60,000 bases of DNA from Antedon mediterranea (GCF_964355755.1 NC_092678.1:2443922-2503921); one strand, 5' to 3'. Numbered from the stretch's first letter, positions 1 through 12,281 are shown. Notes: generated by a model not told the origin, from the sequence alone. Made by a program: numbers and translations.

Positions 1-226
1 ATGTTTACCTCACTATAGAAATTCAAATGGGAAGACGCCGAATAACTTTTATAATACAGTAACAACACAGAACAAACCATTAATAAATAATAGGGAATGG
101 CTATAGCAAGCGGACAAGATAGTGCCCTCAGGATGAGTTTGAGTTCTGGATCTGAACAAATTTCTTCAATTCTATCTAATTAATTGGACAAATAATTTGA
201 TGAAATAGTGACACAGAAATAGAATT

Positions 227-492
227 CCATGTGTTTAGAGGACAGTGTTACTGTTACACAAATACCATGTGTTTAGAGGACAGTGTTACTGTTACACACA
301 TACCATGTGTTTAGAGGACAGTGTTACTGTTACACACATACCATGTGTTTAGAGGACAGTGTTACTGTTACACACATACCATGTGTTTAGAGGACAGTGT
401 TACTGTTACACACATACCATGTGTTTAGAGGACAGTGTTACTGTTACACACATACCATGTGTTTAGAGGACAGTGTTACTGTTACATACATA
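227..492. repeat. 38-bp minisatellite, 7 copies
   Basis: Unit CCATGTGTTTAGAGGACAGT plus GTTACTGTTACACACATA, starting at 227, 265, 303, 341, 379, 417 and 455. Copies are nearly identical; the last one degenerates after 484. Confidence 0.95.
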
Positions 493-933
493 CTATATGT
501 TTTAATGTATACAAATGCTGACATGCACTTGTGTCCACACTTAGGTAAATATATGAGTTGTGTATCAGGATTGTGAACTTGTTCTGTGTGAACCCACATG
601 AATCCTCTGAGGACACTATTGTGGATCAATAACAAGATGACTAACAAAAACCCAGCTTATATTTCCATAAGATATCAAGAAGTTTATTGTTGCGGATATA
701 GGTTAATCATTATGATCTTATATTAATAATAGAAGTGATGGAACATATCCCAAATTGTAGAATTGTGGTCTATATTAATTTTATAGTATTGTTTACTGAA
801 AATAAAGTGAACTTATTAAAACTCAACTCTGCAATGTATATTTTCATCTACATTTTTTCAACTATTTTTATAATTGTACTAATGTTATACCTTCAAATTC
901 TATATCACTCCATCATCACTTTCTCCTGTTTAA

Positions 934-1054
934 AGGGTCTTTCACACCTATTCCGGCACGGTTCCAGTTTTGTTTTCACAACGCTTCATGTGGCCAATAG
1001 AAACGAAACATTGAAGTTCGATTTGATTTGCTAACAGGTGTGAAAGACCCTTAA
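934..1054. mobile_element. Palindromic MITE, family B, short copy
   Basis: Starts TTAAAGGGTCTTTCACACC and ends with the inverted GGTGTGAAAGACCCTTAAA, with GTTCCGGCACGGTTCC inside the left arm and GAAACGAAACATTGAAGTTCG on the right side. It shares termini and internal motifs with the longer copy at 5417-5602. TTAA occurs at or overlapping the outer ends. Confidence 0.8.
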
Positions 1055-1774
1055 ATCTCAACATTATCAAACATAGTTCAAGCCACAGAGTATATCTTCT
1101 CTACTGTAGTTGTTTTAAAATGATTTTTTTAAGTATAACATTTTGAACTATCAAATTAGACCCGCGGGATCAGTTATATTAGATAGAGAATGTTTTAATT
1201 CAGAATTAAGACATGGTTCAATAATATATGATGAGTTTGAAACTGTTACATTATATAATAATAATACTGTACAAATTTGATGCATATGCCCACTCTTAAA
1301 TTTTGCATAGTTTTCAAGAATGATCTATTCAGTTTTAAGTTAACACACTAACTTTGGGCGATAAATAGGATAGAACAATTAATAATCACATCAAATACTC
1401 AGCCAAATACCAACTATAAAAGTACAGAACACGCTGTGTGTATATTGGCAAAAAGTAGTGATACTACTACGCATAAATGAGAAGAAAACGAGATATTGGC
1501 AAGCATCATGTGGACCAGAGTTTGGCTTTCAACCAGATGGTAATAGGCCATCAACACGACCTTGCTTATCTATATCATTGTAAATAAAAATGAGGTCGCG
1601 TTTTTTTGCGTTATTGAATTATTTTAACTAATTAACTTTATTAGAACAGGAAATATAACCAATATTGCACATGATAACTCAATTTATGAAATATGTTATT
1701 TGTTTGGTACATACTGTACGGTCAAATAATAGCCAACATTCAATAAAATAAACCTCTCACTTTGTTCACGTATT

Positions 1775-1924
1775 AAGCTCTGTCTACACTATCAGTATTA
1801 CACTTGTATGATGTGCCCATATATGGACGTGATGATGTCATATTACCATTAAGCATATCACTACCATATTTGAGAACGTCACACTTTCTTTGTCAAACTA
1901 GTTTGGATAGTGTGGACAGAGCTT
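1775..1924. mobile_element. Palindromic MITE, family A
   Basis: Termini AAGCTCTGTCTACACTATCA and inverse ATAGTGTGGACAGAGCTT enclose the shared core (GATGTGCCCATATATGGACG, TGATGATGTCATATT, ACCATATTTG). One of 13 copies found in the window. Confidence 0.88.
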
Positions 1925-2710
1925 TAGGAAACTCAAATAAATGATGATACTCAGTCTTCTGCATACTTTTGATTATAACTTTTATATAACTTGCATATTG
2001 ATTTGTGTAGAGCACCTTATAATATCCACATTATCATTTTGTTAGAAAGATAGTAGAAGTGGTGCCCATGTGTAAGAAAACGGGATATATTATATTATAT
2101 TTATTGCTATGTCATCTCACTAGGTAACATCCGTTGCTATTATTCACAATTGCCAACAACTATTGGCAATATTTACTAATTCTGTATAAGGTATTGTGAC
2201 ATTAAATTGATCATAGCTATCAAATTAACTATACACACAGCTGTACAAAATGTTTCAAAATTCTCATTCAACATTACATTTTCCTATTGTAAAATCAATA
2301 CAGTTTTATTGATGTTTGTTGTTATGTATTAATGTACAATTTTCATCAAAATTAACGACCATGTTACATTTACGATACCTCTAATTCAAGAACAAAAATC
2401 CTCAAAAAAATTCTATTTGTGGCCAAGACACATTAACTGGATAAGTTCACTCTAGGTTAGAAAAAAAAGTGTTCCCTAAATGGAAATTCACTAATTGTTT
2501 TTAAGGATTAGACTATAAAACGTATACTATGTACTTTCACTACTCATTTTTTCTAGTCTCTTCCTTGGACTTTCTTTAAATAATATTAATTTCAGACAAA
2601 ATATAAAATTTCTAGATGAATTAGCCCACATTAATAAACTCTTCTTATTTGCTTAAGGATAGCTGAATATTGTCAGCACTTTTTTACTGCCGCAAGTTTT
2701 CACTACTCAC

Positions 2711-2827
2711 TTTATCCGTTGTATCTTCCTCAGACCTTCCGTTAGCCGAGTTGCTACCGTTGTGCGAATGTTTTTGAATTACACCAACAGCCTCGTCATG
2801 TTCATAAATCACACCCGAATCCATCAT
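2711..2827 (-). CDS. Candidate first coding exon of an unidentified minus-strand gene
   Basis: Minus-strand ATG at 2827 (a second at 2824) opens 39 codons: MMDSGVIYEHDEAVGVIQK, then HSHNGSNSANGRSEEDTTDK, followed by GTGAGT, a good donor. The acidic, Ser/Asn-rich sequence looks like a disordered N-terminus. The surrounding 2690-3130 is more GC- and CpG-rich than its flanks and could be 5'UTR/promoter. No following exon was recognised between 1 and 2700, so the gene would run off the left edge or through a long intron. Function unknown. Confidence 0.4.
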
Positions 2828-3170
2828 TTTTTAAAGTATTTGTCCTTCAGGAAACTGAAGAGGAAGACTGGAAAGAGGGCAGATGAATACCCTAAGAAAG
2901 AATCGCACGGAAATGACCTAAAAATATACCGCGGATCCTTAGCGTATAGCCTCCTTCCCCGTCGACGTCTTCGTCAAGAAGTGATCAGAACTAACAGGGT
3001 ATGCTATATGACCTTCCTTACTTTAATTTGTAAATTATTTTGCTGGCATCGCTATTTCCTATGCCTCGCTTGTGATTCACATGGTGAGAGTCATAGAATC
3101 ACCTACGTAGAACCCCCGCAAACTTTCTTTACTTATCAAAACACAACACAAAATGTACTAATTAGCTAAA
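2828..3170 (-). promoter_or_regulatory. CpG-richer block upstream of candidate ATG at 2827
   Basis: Contains GTCGACGTC (2961-2969), CCGCGG (2930-2935) and CACGG in an otherwise AT-rich region. A plus-strand ORF covers part of it (2762-3169) but has no domain signature. It could be a 5'UTR/promoter for the minus-strand candidate gene. Confidence 0.25.
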
Positions 3171-4089
3171 TAAATATTCTAAATAATTGTTTTTCTTAAT
3201 ATTTAAATAAAACTATAGCGTACATCAATATTTTCAATGGAAATCTAGAATCGGACGATTTAAGGAAGAACGTGGGAACTGTGTCGTTTCCTTGATGGCC
3301 TTGATGAAATAGACAAGAACAGTCCATTATAAGGTATTTAAACTTTGATTCAATTTTAAATTTACAATATTTTGTTTTTGTTTTGTTTGTTTTATTGATA
3401 TTTAATTCCATAGAAGGACTTTAATGTATACAAAATAACCAACTTTTGTCATAAATATTTATTTCAAATTTTATGTAGTCTCAATAATAATTAGTAACTA
3501 ATTCAAATATAGATTTTTAAATAAATATGTTAAAAAACCAACAACCAAAAATATATGCATGGTACATTGGATAAGTGCAATCCTAGGTTCACGTCTTTTA
3601 TTAAGTCAGTTTATACAAATACACATTTGTTGGTTATGCTTTCCATATCTACGTATATTGTACAACATCCAATCAAAAAAATCAATAAAAATGGGTGGAG
3701 CCATGTTCTCTATCAATTTTTTCAATGTTTTGGAGCATAGTGATTAGTAGTAAACAACTTTAGCTCGATTTGATCGCATCGCGTGCAACAATCCACCAAG
3801 TGGCCTAATGACAATGACATTACTATACTATCGCATCCTAGTTTTAATCTACTATGTTGATTACATAATATCGGGTATCTTTTCAGTGCTAGTGTACTTT
3901 TGATGAAATAGATTACAGTTCAAGATTAGCAGCTGAAGGGATAGGATGATCATCTTTATGTAAATAACTTTTAATTGAAGCGATGAGGGCAAAGGTCACT
4001 TGTCAAGTACAAATGTCGATTTCCGAGAAGGGGGTATGAAGGTCATTGATGGAACAACTAAGATTAATAATTTAAACAAATGGACAGAA

Positions 4090-4386
4090 AAAACTGCTCT
4101 ACAATACTGATGGTAAAAAAACTGCTCTACAATATACTGATGGTCAAAAAACTGCTCTACAATATACTGATGGTCAAAAAACTGCTCTACAATATACTGA
4201 TGGTCAAAAAATTGCTGTACAATACTGATGGACAAAAAATTGCTCTACAATACTGATGGACAAAAAATTGCTCTACAATACTGATGAACAAAAAAACTGC
4301 TCTACAATACTGATGGTCAAAAAACTGCTCTACAATACTAATGGTCCAAAAATTGCTCTACAATACTGATGGTCAAAAAGCTGTAC
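4090..4386. repeat. 28-30-bp minisatellite, about 10-11 copies
   Basis: Unit ACTGCTCTACAATACTGATG plus GTCAAAAA, with variants carrying an extra AT (AATATACTG) or GGACAAAAAAT. An ORF across it on the minus strand (YIVEQFFDHQ repeats) is a by-product of the array. Confidence 0.93.
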
Positions 4387-4626
4387 TCACAAACCATCAG
4401 TGTCTTCTGCAACAACTACATTTCAATCCAAAATATTGAACCCAAAAAGTCTATCCATCGACCTTTTGAATATCGAAAAACTGTCATCTGGTGGTTGATG
4501 TTGTGTAATCAATCTTACTATGTTATTCTTTTAAATTTTGCTTTTTAAATCTTTTAATTTTATAAGCTACCTTATATTATACACTCTGTCTTCATTTAAA
4601 ATAAACATATCTGGAAATATCCAGTT

Positions 4627-4803
4627 CTGAGGGACGTTGATGAATTAACAGATCTTGCGGCAGGATGTACGAGGGAAGTCAACAAGAAAGTGAAAACAGA
4701 CGACGACAGAGACAAACCAGAAGGAGAATTTAAACAACTTATTACGCAAATAAAAAAAACAAACATTTATACAAAAAATATGTTAAGACCTTGGGAAAAA
4801 TAA
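4627..4803 (+). CDS. Candidate terminal exon, unidentified
   Basis: After a possible acceptor (ATATCCAG, weak pyrimidine tract) the plus strand reads LRDVDELTDLAAGCTREVNK, then KVKTDDDRDKPEGEFKQLIT and QIKKTNIYTKNMLRPWEK before TAA at 4801. The composition is clearly protein-like and less AT-biased than its surroundings. In-frame sequence continues upstream only to a stop at 4597. No partner exon or family was recognised. It could also be a remnant of a mobile-element ORF. Confidence 0.3.
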   Translation: MRDVDELTDLAAGCTREVNKKVKTDDDRDKPEGEFKQLITQIKKTNIYTKNMLRPWEK

Positions 4804-5416
4804 TATGAAAGAAATGGTTTAAATTATGAAAATGCTTTGCATGTGCTTTGAACAGTACTACTATTGTAGGAGGCTTCAGTGCACTACCTGTATATACTAC
4901 TACTTGTTGTACACTGGCAACATTTTCATCGTAGTTGAAAACATAACTTTGTATTGCATTTTAGGTTATAACATTTGATAATTTAAATGCGTAGCAATAT
5001 GGTATAGAGCTACTGTATGTTAAACTAGTGAAAACACATTTTGATATCCAGCCCATTGAACAAAAAATAATTCTTTCTTTCAAAAAGGTCTCTAACTCAT
5101 TAAACAGACAATCAACTACCCATCAAATATTTATTATCTTAAATTGTCTATGTTGATATACTAACGTGAGTAGAATACAATATTCTAATGGATTACAAAA
5201 ATCCATTACAAATTGGGTTTGCGATTCATTTCATTATAGAAAATTAAATATTTATTTTTTTTTATATGGATATTATGATGAACTGAGTCACATATGAGGC
5301 TGTCAATATCATTGACAACCAAGGTTGAATAAAGTTAGTTTGGTCATTTTGCATATGACATTGTTCTACTGTACAACTCCTCCTATTTGACAACCATGTT
5401 CAAAGGATACCACTAT

Positions 5417-5602
5417 TAAGGGTCTTTCACACCTGTTCCGGCACGGTTCCGGTCCGGCGAATCGAACATCAATGTTTCGTTTTCACGCGGCTATGCACCA
5501 ATCGATATGCGCGTAGCCGCGTGAAACGAAACATTGACGTTCGATTGGATTTTCCGGCGCCGGACCGGAACCGTGCCGGAACAGGTGTGAAAGACCCTTT
5601 AA
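5417..5602. mobile_element. Palindromic MITE, family B, near-perfect hairpin
   Basis: Left arm TTAAGGGTCTTTCACACCTG, then TTCCGGCACGGTTCCGGTCC; the right arm is its inverse, ending AGGTGTGAAAGACCCTTTAA. Inner arms CGCGGCTA/TAGCCGCG and ATGTTTCGTTT/AAACGAAACAT also pair, so nearly the whole 186 bp can fold back. It is GC-rich and CpG-rich unlike its flanks. TTAA at both ends suggests a piggyBac-like target, by inference. Confidence 0.85.
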
Positions 5603-6368
5603 GGGGACACTTTCACTTGTCTGTGCAATGAAAAAAACACAATATAGAGTTTAACACCAAAGCCAACCCTAAAGCACACCCCTATTCTTTTGGCTAACAC
5701 GGTAACAACAATGTTTTCTTGCGCATGCGCGTGCGGGGTATAGTCCTTAAACAAGATTTTAAAATAAAATATCAAATTGATTGACACTCTTCAAATTGCA
5801 ATATATACTGCTGACACACTTTTTAACAAATGATCTTTATTCGTAAATTATTTTTTTTAATGAGAAAGAGATACTGTATACAGATGAATACAATTTATAA
5901 TTATTATTTATAAATAAACAATTACTGTTTATGTTATACTATTCTGTTGAGTGTCATTACTATAGGGCATGTTTTAAATACGAACAAATTAAACTAACTA
6001 ATCACACTAATTTGTCACTATTTAGTATTAGTACAAGTACTATGATTAAGTATGATAATAAAATTAATGCGAAATTGATAAATGAATGTAAGTCTTATCT
6101 GAAATCCTACTGAAAGTAATTAAAATCTATAATACATTTTTGCTAGCAATTATCAATTCAAAAAACTAAAGAATATTCCATAATTTCAATTAATTTATAT
6201 TACAAACGACGAAAGACACCCTGAAGGCCTAGTGTTGTAAAAGCATTATGGCAATAATTCATGCTAGCCATTATTCAATCAATAATAATCAAACTTGTAC
6301 CTTACAACATAAATTGTATTTGACAATTATAAAATGAAAGTGAATAGAAGAACAAGTAAAACAATTCT

Positions 6369-6511
6369 TAGCTCTATCTAAACTATCAAACTTTATGCGA
6401 CAACAAAATGTGATGTGCCCATATATGGACATGATGATGTCATATCACTACCATATTTGGACACATCACACTTCTTTTTGTCAAACTATACTTTAATAGT
6501 GTAGACAGAGA
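6369..6511. mobile_element. Palindromic MITE, family A
   Basis: Left end TAGCTCTATCTAAACTATCA (decayed), core GATGTGCCCATATATGGACA and ACCATATTTGGACACATCAC, right end AATAGTGTAGACAGAGA. Confidence 0.85.
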
Positions 6512-7737
6512 TATACATACAATATTATTAAGAAAAAGTTTAATTTCAGGGTTCTGGGTAAATTCCCTTCTTTAATTTAAAATTTATATAAACAAAGGAC
6601 AAGGACTAACAAAAAGCCTTTTTCAAAGAGAGTTTTTAGTTACTTATTCATAATTACCACAAAAACACCAAAATACAATAAAATCCAGTACAGATCAATT
6701 TCCTTATTGAAAACCACAAACGATTGAAGTGAAAGAAATTTTCAATATGCTATTTCTTACGAGCACCGTCTTTGCTACAATAATAAAATATGCTGTATAT
6801 ATACCATATATATACTGAAACCGGCCGAATCGTTCAAAACATGTTATCCATATACTGCATATTTTATAATACTACAGTATTCATTGTAACTACAAAGTTA
6901 CATTTTACAACCATAATTACTAACATTTTATCAAAACACTTACAATTTTGTTAACTGGCTCCATCAGCATAAAACAAATTCAAATTAATCAACCAAAATG
7001 GCACTTTAATTATAATTTACAATACATCCAATAGGTACAGGTAATTAATTATTTATCCAGAATTCAAGACTACACATGGATTTCTTCCTAGTGTGCTCAT
7101 GTTCAAAATTTCAAATGACTATCGACATGAAACAACGTGAGCAATCAGCTGTTTGTATGTCAGCACCAACAGTACCACTTATGCTTGAAACACAAAGACA
7201 AAAGATATATAGTGCATGCACCTTTGTATTGGCTAGCCTAAAGACCACATGGCTAAGGAACCGTGGCTAAGGAACCAGTCTGTTGGAAATACAAGGTCAT
7301 TAGACTACAACTAATGCATATTATGACATCCTAGAATGGGGCTAGCGTAATTACTGTAGTAGACTCATGAGGAAAGATGATTGGGAGTATTTTGCTACAG
7401 TATGTGTGATAATGTAAACAATACGACCTTCAGTTTTTATAAAAATATATGATTAGGTCACAAAGAGTTCACATAAATTGGGAATTTAATGTAACATAGA
7501 TAAAAGCTTTCTCATTTCAATAAATTGATGAAGGATTGAAGGCAACAATAACCCTGAGGCTGACATCTGCTAGTCATTCAGGTTAATATGATATTGATAA
7601 CTGTCTTTATTCATATTAGTACACGTACAATTGGGAATACGAATTAACAACATGGATTCATGCCCAGATTTTATACTTTAATAAGAGATGTTCATAAAAT
7701 TATGGAATTGGTACGGTTTCCGGGTTTCCCATACCAC

Positions 7738-7870
7738 ATAATAATAATAATATTCATTTTTATATAGCGCTTTATTGAACAATGCTTCTAAGCGCTTCAC
7801 ATGACATATTTATTCAGATATAACAATAACTGGCTCCTCATTTAGGTGTCATATGAGGGCCCCAACTGTA
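7738..7870 (-). mobile_element. SINE/LINE 3'-tail fragment
   Basis: (AAT)n, then ATTCATTTTTATATAGCGCT and TCTAAGCGCTTCACATGAC; on the minus strand this is the GCGCTATATAAAAATGAAT(ATT)n tail, as at 19199-19240. Confidence 0.55.
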
Positions 7871-8075
7871 CCTATAATATTGTTTTAAGCTTCATAAAGT
7901 TGGCCCAGCAAAATAACATGTGGGCTAGTATATTGAAAACAAATCCATAGCAAGTAAACAATTAGTGAGTGAGTAACTATATTGACCTTTAAGTTTTAAG
8001 TCTAACTGTCGATAATTAAATTACTGTTGCAAATTTTACTTATTTATTTATCATACGTGTCATTTTCAAATCCAG

Positions 8076-8192
8076 GAAAGAAAATTACAAGAACTGAATA
8101 ATTCAGATTCAACTCGTTTTTATCGTCAACTTCAGCTGTGTGTGGAAAAGGAGATTTATTCATTTAATATAACACTACTTGAAAGAAATATG
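8076..8192 (+). CDS. Candidate coding exon, coiled-coil-like, unidentified
   Basis: Flanked by TTTTCAAATCCAG and GTAAGTAG, 117 nt open only in frame 1: ERKLQELNNSDSTRFYRQLQ, then LCVEKEIYSFNITLLERNM. The two other forward frames have stops. Symmetric phase 0/0. The amphipathic, charged pattern suggests a helical or coiled-coil protein. A pyrimidine-rich acceptor also precedes an ORF at 8800-8921, but that needs a different entry phase, so direct joining is not supported. Confidence 0.4.
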
Positions 8193-8344
8193 GTAAGTAG
8201 TAGAATGAAGGATATAAAATGTACTGAACACTCAGTATGTGTATATTCTTGGGAGTTCAATAAGAAAGTAATTAACAGAGCTTTCGATTTGCAACATCCA
8301 AAAACCTAGGACATTGGATGTGCATCCTTATTCAATTTCTCTAC

Positions 8345-8520
8345 AGTTTTGATGGATCAACAAAGCGGTAAATCGCGTAGCTTGTCCCACATAGAATCTG
8401 TATAGATGCTTGGTGTAAACCACCTGTGTCTGCTCCGCGCTTTGTGTAAATGGTCATAAGGAATAACATAGATCTATATTTGTATTACCGTTACCGGTCA
8501 TCTGTGTAAATTGGCCTTAA
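8345..8520. mobile_element. Inverted-repeat element, family C
   Basis: Shares CTTGTCCCACATAGAATCTG, GTGTAAATGGTCATAAGGAA, TATTACCGTTACCGGTCAT and terminal GTGTAAATTGGCCTTAA with 16088-16273 and 23706-23777. The left terminal repeat is decayed. Confidence 0.72.
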
Positions 8521-8799
8521 GACAAAGACCAGACAATATGTTTAGGTCGTAGCAAATTGAAAGTACAATAAGGTAATTTCCCAAAGCCGTACTGGGTTCA
8601 TTTCTGTTTACAACTATAATCCACTCATAGAAAGTACCAATGAAAAAGTCTATCTAGTGGTTGCTAATAAATGGTCGTACTTCAACTTTAGTTAAAATAA
8701 ATAAGTTTGCACATAACCGTGTTATTATTAAACTACAGTATTTGAATAACAATGTTTTGGTAAGATTAATCACTGTCTCTCTCTCCTCTTCTTTCTCAG

Positions 8800-8921
8800 T
8801 ATTAGAAATACATCAGACGCCTTTCAATATGTCACATTCTTCCGCTTTAAAAGATGAGTTCAATATGTTATTGAACAAACAGAAAGAATCAAATGTTTTA
8901 CCAAAAATAATGACATTTTAA
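8800..8921 (+). CDS. Candidate exon after strong acceptor, unidentified
   Basis: A strong polypyrimidine tract and CAG (8775-8799) precede LEIHQTPFNMSHSSALKDEF, then NMLLNKQKESNVLPKIMTF and TAA at 8919-8921. It enters in a phase that needs one base from an upstream exon, which the 8076-8192 exon does not supply. It may be a terminal exon of the same transcript via an unseen exon, or chance. Confidence 0.25.
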
Positions 8922-9507
8922 TGATGATACCAAATTAATAGTTACTACTAGAAGCGATATGAACTGCCCACCCGAGTACAATTACAGTATATCCAACTGA
9001 TCATGTTGTTTACAAAAGCTCTTCATCATTATTGTGTGATGCGTGGGTTTTCAGGGCATTAACATCTATTTCATATCAAATCCTTAATATTGAATCGGGA
9101 AAGAATGGAATATTTTATTTTTTTGCAGATACTGTAGTAGGAACCTCTATTATTTATTAAGGGGATACATTCAGGACCCAATGGAGTGTCTCGTTAATAC
9201 AGTAGAACTCTATTAAGAGGACCTAAAAAAGTCTCCGCTGAATATGAGTGTGCGTGTTAAAACCTATATTTCTTCTTGTTCATGTCAAAAAGTATCCCCT
9301 TAATAATAATAGGGGTTTCACCTATAGGTGTCCCAACTAAACGAGGTGTTCTACTGAATAGTGGTTGGCCACAGCGTTAAATTGTTCCCTTGCTCGGGAG
9401 GGACCTACTATATCATACCTTCATTGAAAGTTTTCAGACAGGCCTTTTAATAGAAACAATGAAAAAAACAATGCGAATCCGTGGAACAATTCTCTATAAT
9501 GTCCTAC

Positions 9508-9610
9508 CTTTTTGTCAATATCTGATTTAAATCTTGCATGTTTGAAACCAATAAGACTTGACAAAGTCCAGGCATAATCCATAAAAGTGGTAGCAGGTAT
9601 AACTAATACT
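9508..9610 (-). CDS. Candidate minus-strand exon, unidentified
   Basis: Minus strand, possible acceptor TATCTAG and donor GTAGGA; 34 codons read VLVIPATTFMDYAWTLSSLI then GFKHARFKSDIDKK. It could belong to a gene starting at 12338, but no continuous exon chain was established. No family recognised. Confidence 0.25.
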
Positions 9611-10255
9611 CTAGATATCAATCAATTTAATGTTTGAAAAGAACAATGTGAACAATCATATTCACATACAAAAATGATCATAAACACACATTACAAATAG
9701 ACCTATTATTATATAAATGAATCAGTTAGGGCTAAAAAACATTTAATTTCCTAATGATTATAGGTTAATACTGTAAGTACTGTAACATCAAATTATTTCA
9801 ATGTTTCTATAAGGTCAAGATAAAGGTCGTGAAGAAACGAGATTGACGTGCATGTTTATTAAAGATTGCCGAATGATATCTACGGTTGCTTAATCTTTTT
9901 AATTGATACATTTTGTCACTTTAAGTCTCCGACCGATTAAAATCCAAAAATACAAATAATTATTATATGGAGCTTTGGGACACTCTACTCTACTGTATCA
10001 TACCGTACGGTATCCTGTCCTGCAAAAGTATATTGTAAATAACAATATTGCGTACAAATTAAAACATTTTAATCTTCTTTGATGATGTAAAATCTAATAA
10101 TTCAACATTTTTGGAAAATCTGAAGAAATTATAAAAATTATAAATTTATATAAAAAAAATGTATATTACCTGAATATTACTAACATCATTGTAATCCCCC
10201 ATAATACTAATTATTTAACCATCTATTGTTATTGCCTATTAAAATGTCCAAGCAG

Positions 10256-11644
10256 AATATTTTCAAAGCTCATGCGAAGGAAACATGTTGAGTATGAAAG
10301 ATTTCAACGCTGATGAAGGTAATATAAACAACAACAGCTGGGAGGCAGTGTTAAAAATTCAATATCATGTATAGCTCAACCTACAGTATAGCTAATAACT
10401 ATGCTGAAATGCAATTAGTGAAAAGGATGACCTTATGACAGTTAGGAAGGTAAAATAGTATTATTATATTAAGGAATGGTTGTGTCCAATCTCAAAATGG
10501 TATCATCTAAACTACAATGGATGACATAATCCAAGATGCTATTTATAGAAATGAATAATATATCATCCAAGTGAAGTATGGATAGATAAAAATCTAAGAA
10601 AGAGAATGGTTACATTCAAGCTAAGCTAATGATGAATAAAGAAGACATTGCTATAATTAAACTTGTCATTAAATATCTTTTTTGTCACTGTATATATTGA
10701 TTACTAAAGAAAAATGGTATTTAAGGAAAATAGCTAATTACAACCCATTCAGGTTGGAATGCCAAGTACTCCATTTTAAAAATTGTATAATTACATAACT
10801 AATGAATTAATTTAATCAATGACAAATTATAAGAAATAATTCAATGCTGACTGATAATGATAGAGTGATGTAGGGTTTATATATCATCTATATAATAAAT
10901 CAAAACTAAAGAGGGAGGCAGACTCATCAATCAAAAACTTTAAAAAAATAATGGCAGTAGGAAAATAAAATAGAGGGCGACATACTACAAATCTGAAAAT
11001 CAATCAAACTTCACTAACAAATTATAAAAGTATTTTTTAAGAAGAAAAATAATGTAAATCCAGTAAAATTATAGTAACCATAGTTTTTAACTGACTGAAT
11101 ATAAAATGTTATTAATTAATACACTTTTTACACAATAAAAAATGTTAATTCAATATATATCGCATTAAACAAGATTCAATGTTATAGTTTATGAACTTTG
11201 TAACAACAATGACACTTGTGTAGAATAAAGTGCTCCAGCTGATAACGCTATCTGTATTACCATTCTATATTTAAATATATGAAAACATAAACTTGCATGA
11301 ATGATAAGCATCCATATTTGGTTAAAGTACTCTATACTATAAAGGTCATTGTGTGAACAAGCGTTGATTGTTCTAATTTTCCCACATTGTCTGATTTTTC
11401 AATTATGGTTTAAAAAAAGGAAATGACTAAAATATGTAGTTGTGAAATCATTCATCAGGCCGACGTCTTTTTTATTAATATTTAAACTAAATTTGAATAA
11501 TTTATTGGAAAATAAAATGTCGGGAAAAAAACAATTCGGAAAATATTCAATATTTGAACTAAATATAAATCCCTTTCTCTAGTTTTAGGCAGCAGTATTT
11601 TAATTATAGGCGCTGCAGCATTATTTCATTTGAATGTCGTGTGA
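10256..11644 (+). CDS. Candidate two-exon C-terminus of a tail-anchored protein
   Basis: Exon 10256-10318 (CAAGCAG / GTAATA) reads YFQSSCEGNMLSMKDFNADE plus one base. Exon 11583-11644 (CTTTCTCTAG) supplies two bases and reads LGSSILIIGAAALFHLNVV then TGA. The phases match exactly, giving NADE-VLGSS and a C-terminal hydrophobic helix of about 17 residues followed directly by the stop, as in tail-anchored membrane proteins. The exons are short, so chance cannot be excluded, and the family is unknown. Confidence 0.3.
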
Positions 11645-11934
11645 TGTAAATGTAGTGCATACTCACTCATACATACAACTTAGCCTACATCATTGTAACA
11701 TAAAAAATAAAATCAAAATTCAAACTGTAAGCTGGAGAATATAAATAAATTAATATTAAACTCAGAATTATTACATTGTGGGGCTGGCAGGTGACACTTT
11801 CCTTTCTTCATTTTTACTTCCTGTAACAGAACAGACATCAACCACATTGTCACATCAAACTCTGCAGTGATTCTCTGGATATCTGTACCACTACTTTACT
11901 GCACAAAGTACTTACTTACTTGCTTGCCCTTCAT

Positions 11935-12180
11935 CCTAGGCTAGGCCTAGGCCTAACTTTAAACTTGAAAACCCAATCCCAATTAAAAACATTCACCATC
12001 ATAATAATGTACCTACCTAGGTCTAGTCCTATATTTAGGTAGTAAGTCAATAATACTAGACTAGGCCTAAGTATGCTAGCTATGTCTAGTAGGCTAGGGT
12101 TATAGGCTACGTTATTGTTAGGCTAGGCCTAGCTCCCTCTCTAGTCGATCTCGCTCTCTAGCCTAGCCGGTACGGGCCAG
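11935..12180. repeat. Cluster of CTAGGCCTAG-type palindromes
   Basis: TAGGCTAGGCCTAGGCCTAA, CTAGACTAGGCCTAAG, CTAGCTATGTCTAGTAGGCT, TTAGGCTAGGCCTAGC and CTAGCCTAGCC crowd into 245 bp, just inside the intron of the candidate gene starting at 12338. TAGGCCTA is seen singly throughout the window. Confidence 0.75.
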
Positions 12181-12281
12181 CCTCCTGCTGGACCTCAACC
12201 TGATCCTACACAAACACAGCTGTTACTAACCCGTTTGGTGCCTTCTGGGTGTATAGGTTTGTGGTCAATCTTCGACCTTAC

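Larger units (their letters stand above)
493..2710. other. AT-rich region, two MITEs, no supported gene
   Basis: Apart from the MITEs at 934 and 1775 there is only short unsupported coding potential. A stretch near 1480-1570 has low-grade ORFs on both strands but no splice signals or domain. Confidence 0.5.
4804..8075. other. AT-rich region, MITEs and simple repeats, no supported gene
   Basis: Contains the family B MITE at 5417, the family A MITE at 6369 and a SINE/LINE tail at 7738. The ORF at 7076-7270 (with EQSAVCMSAPTVPLMLET) might be exonic after TTCTTCCTAG but has no partner. Confidence 0.45.

Noticed and set aside
227-492. CRISPR-like regular repeats
   Set aside because: Units are contiguous with no unique spacers, and the genome is eukaryotic; this is a minisatellite.
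2762-3169. 135-residue plus-strand ORF
   Set aside because: No domain or splice support; it overlaps a better minus-strand first-exon candidate in the same CpG-richer block.
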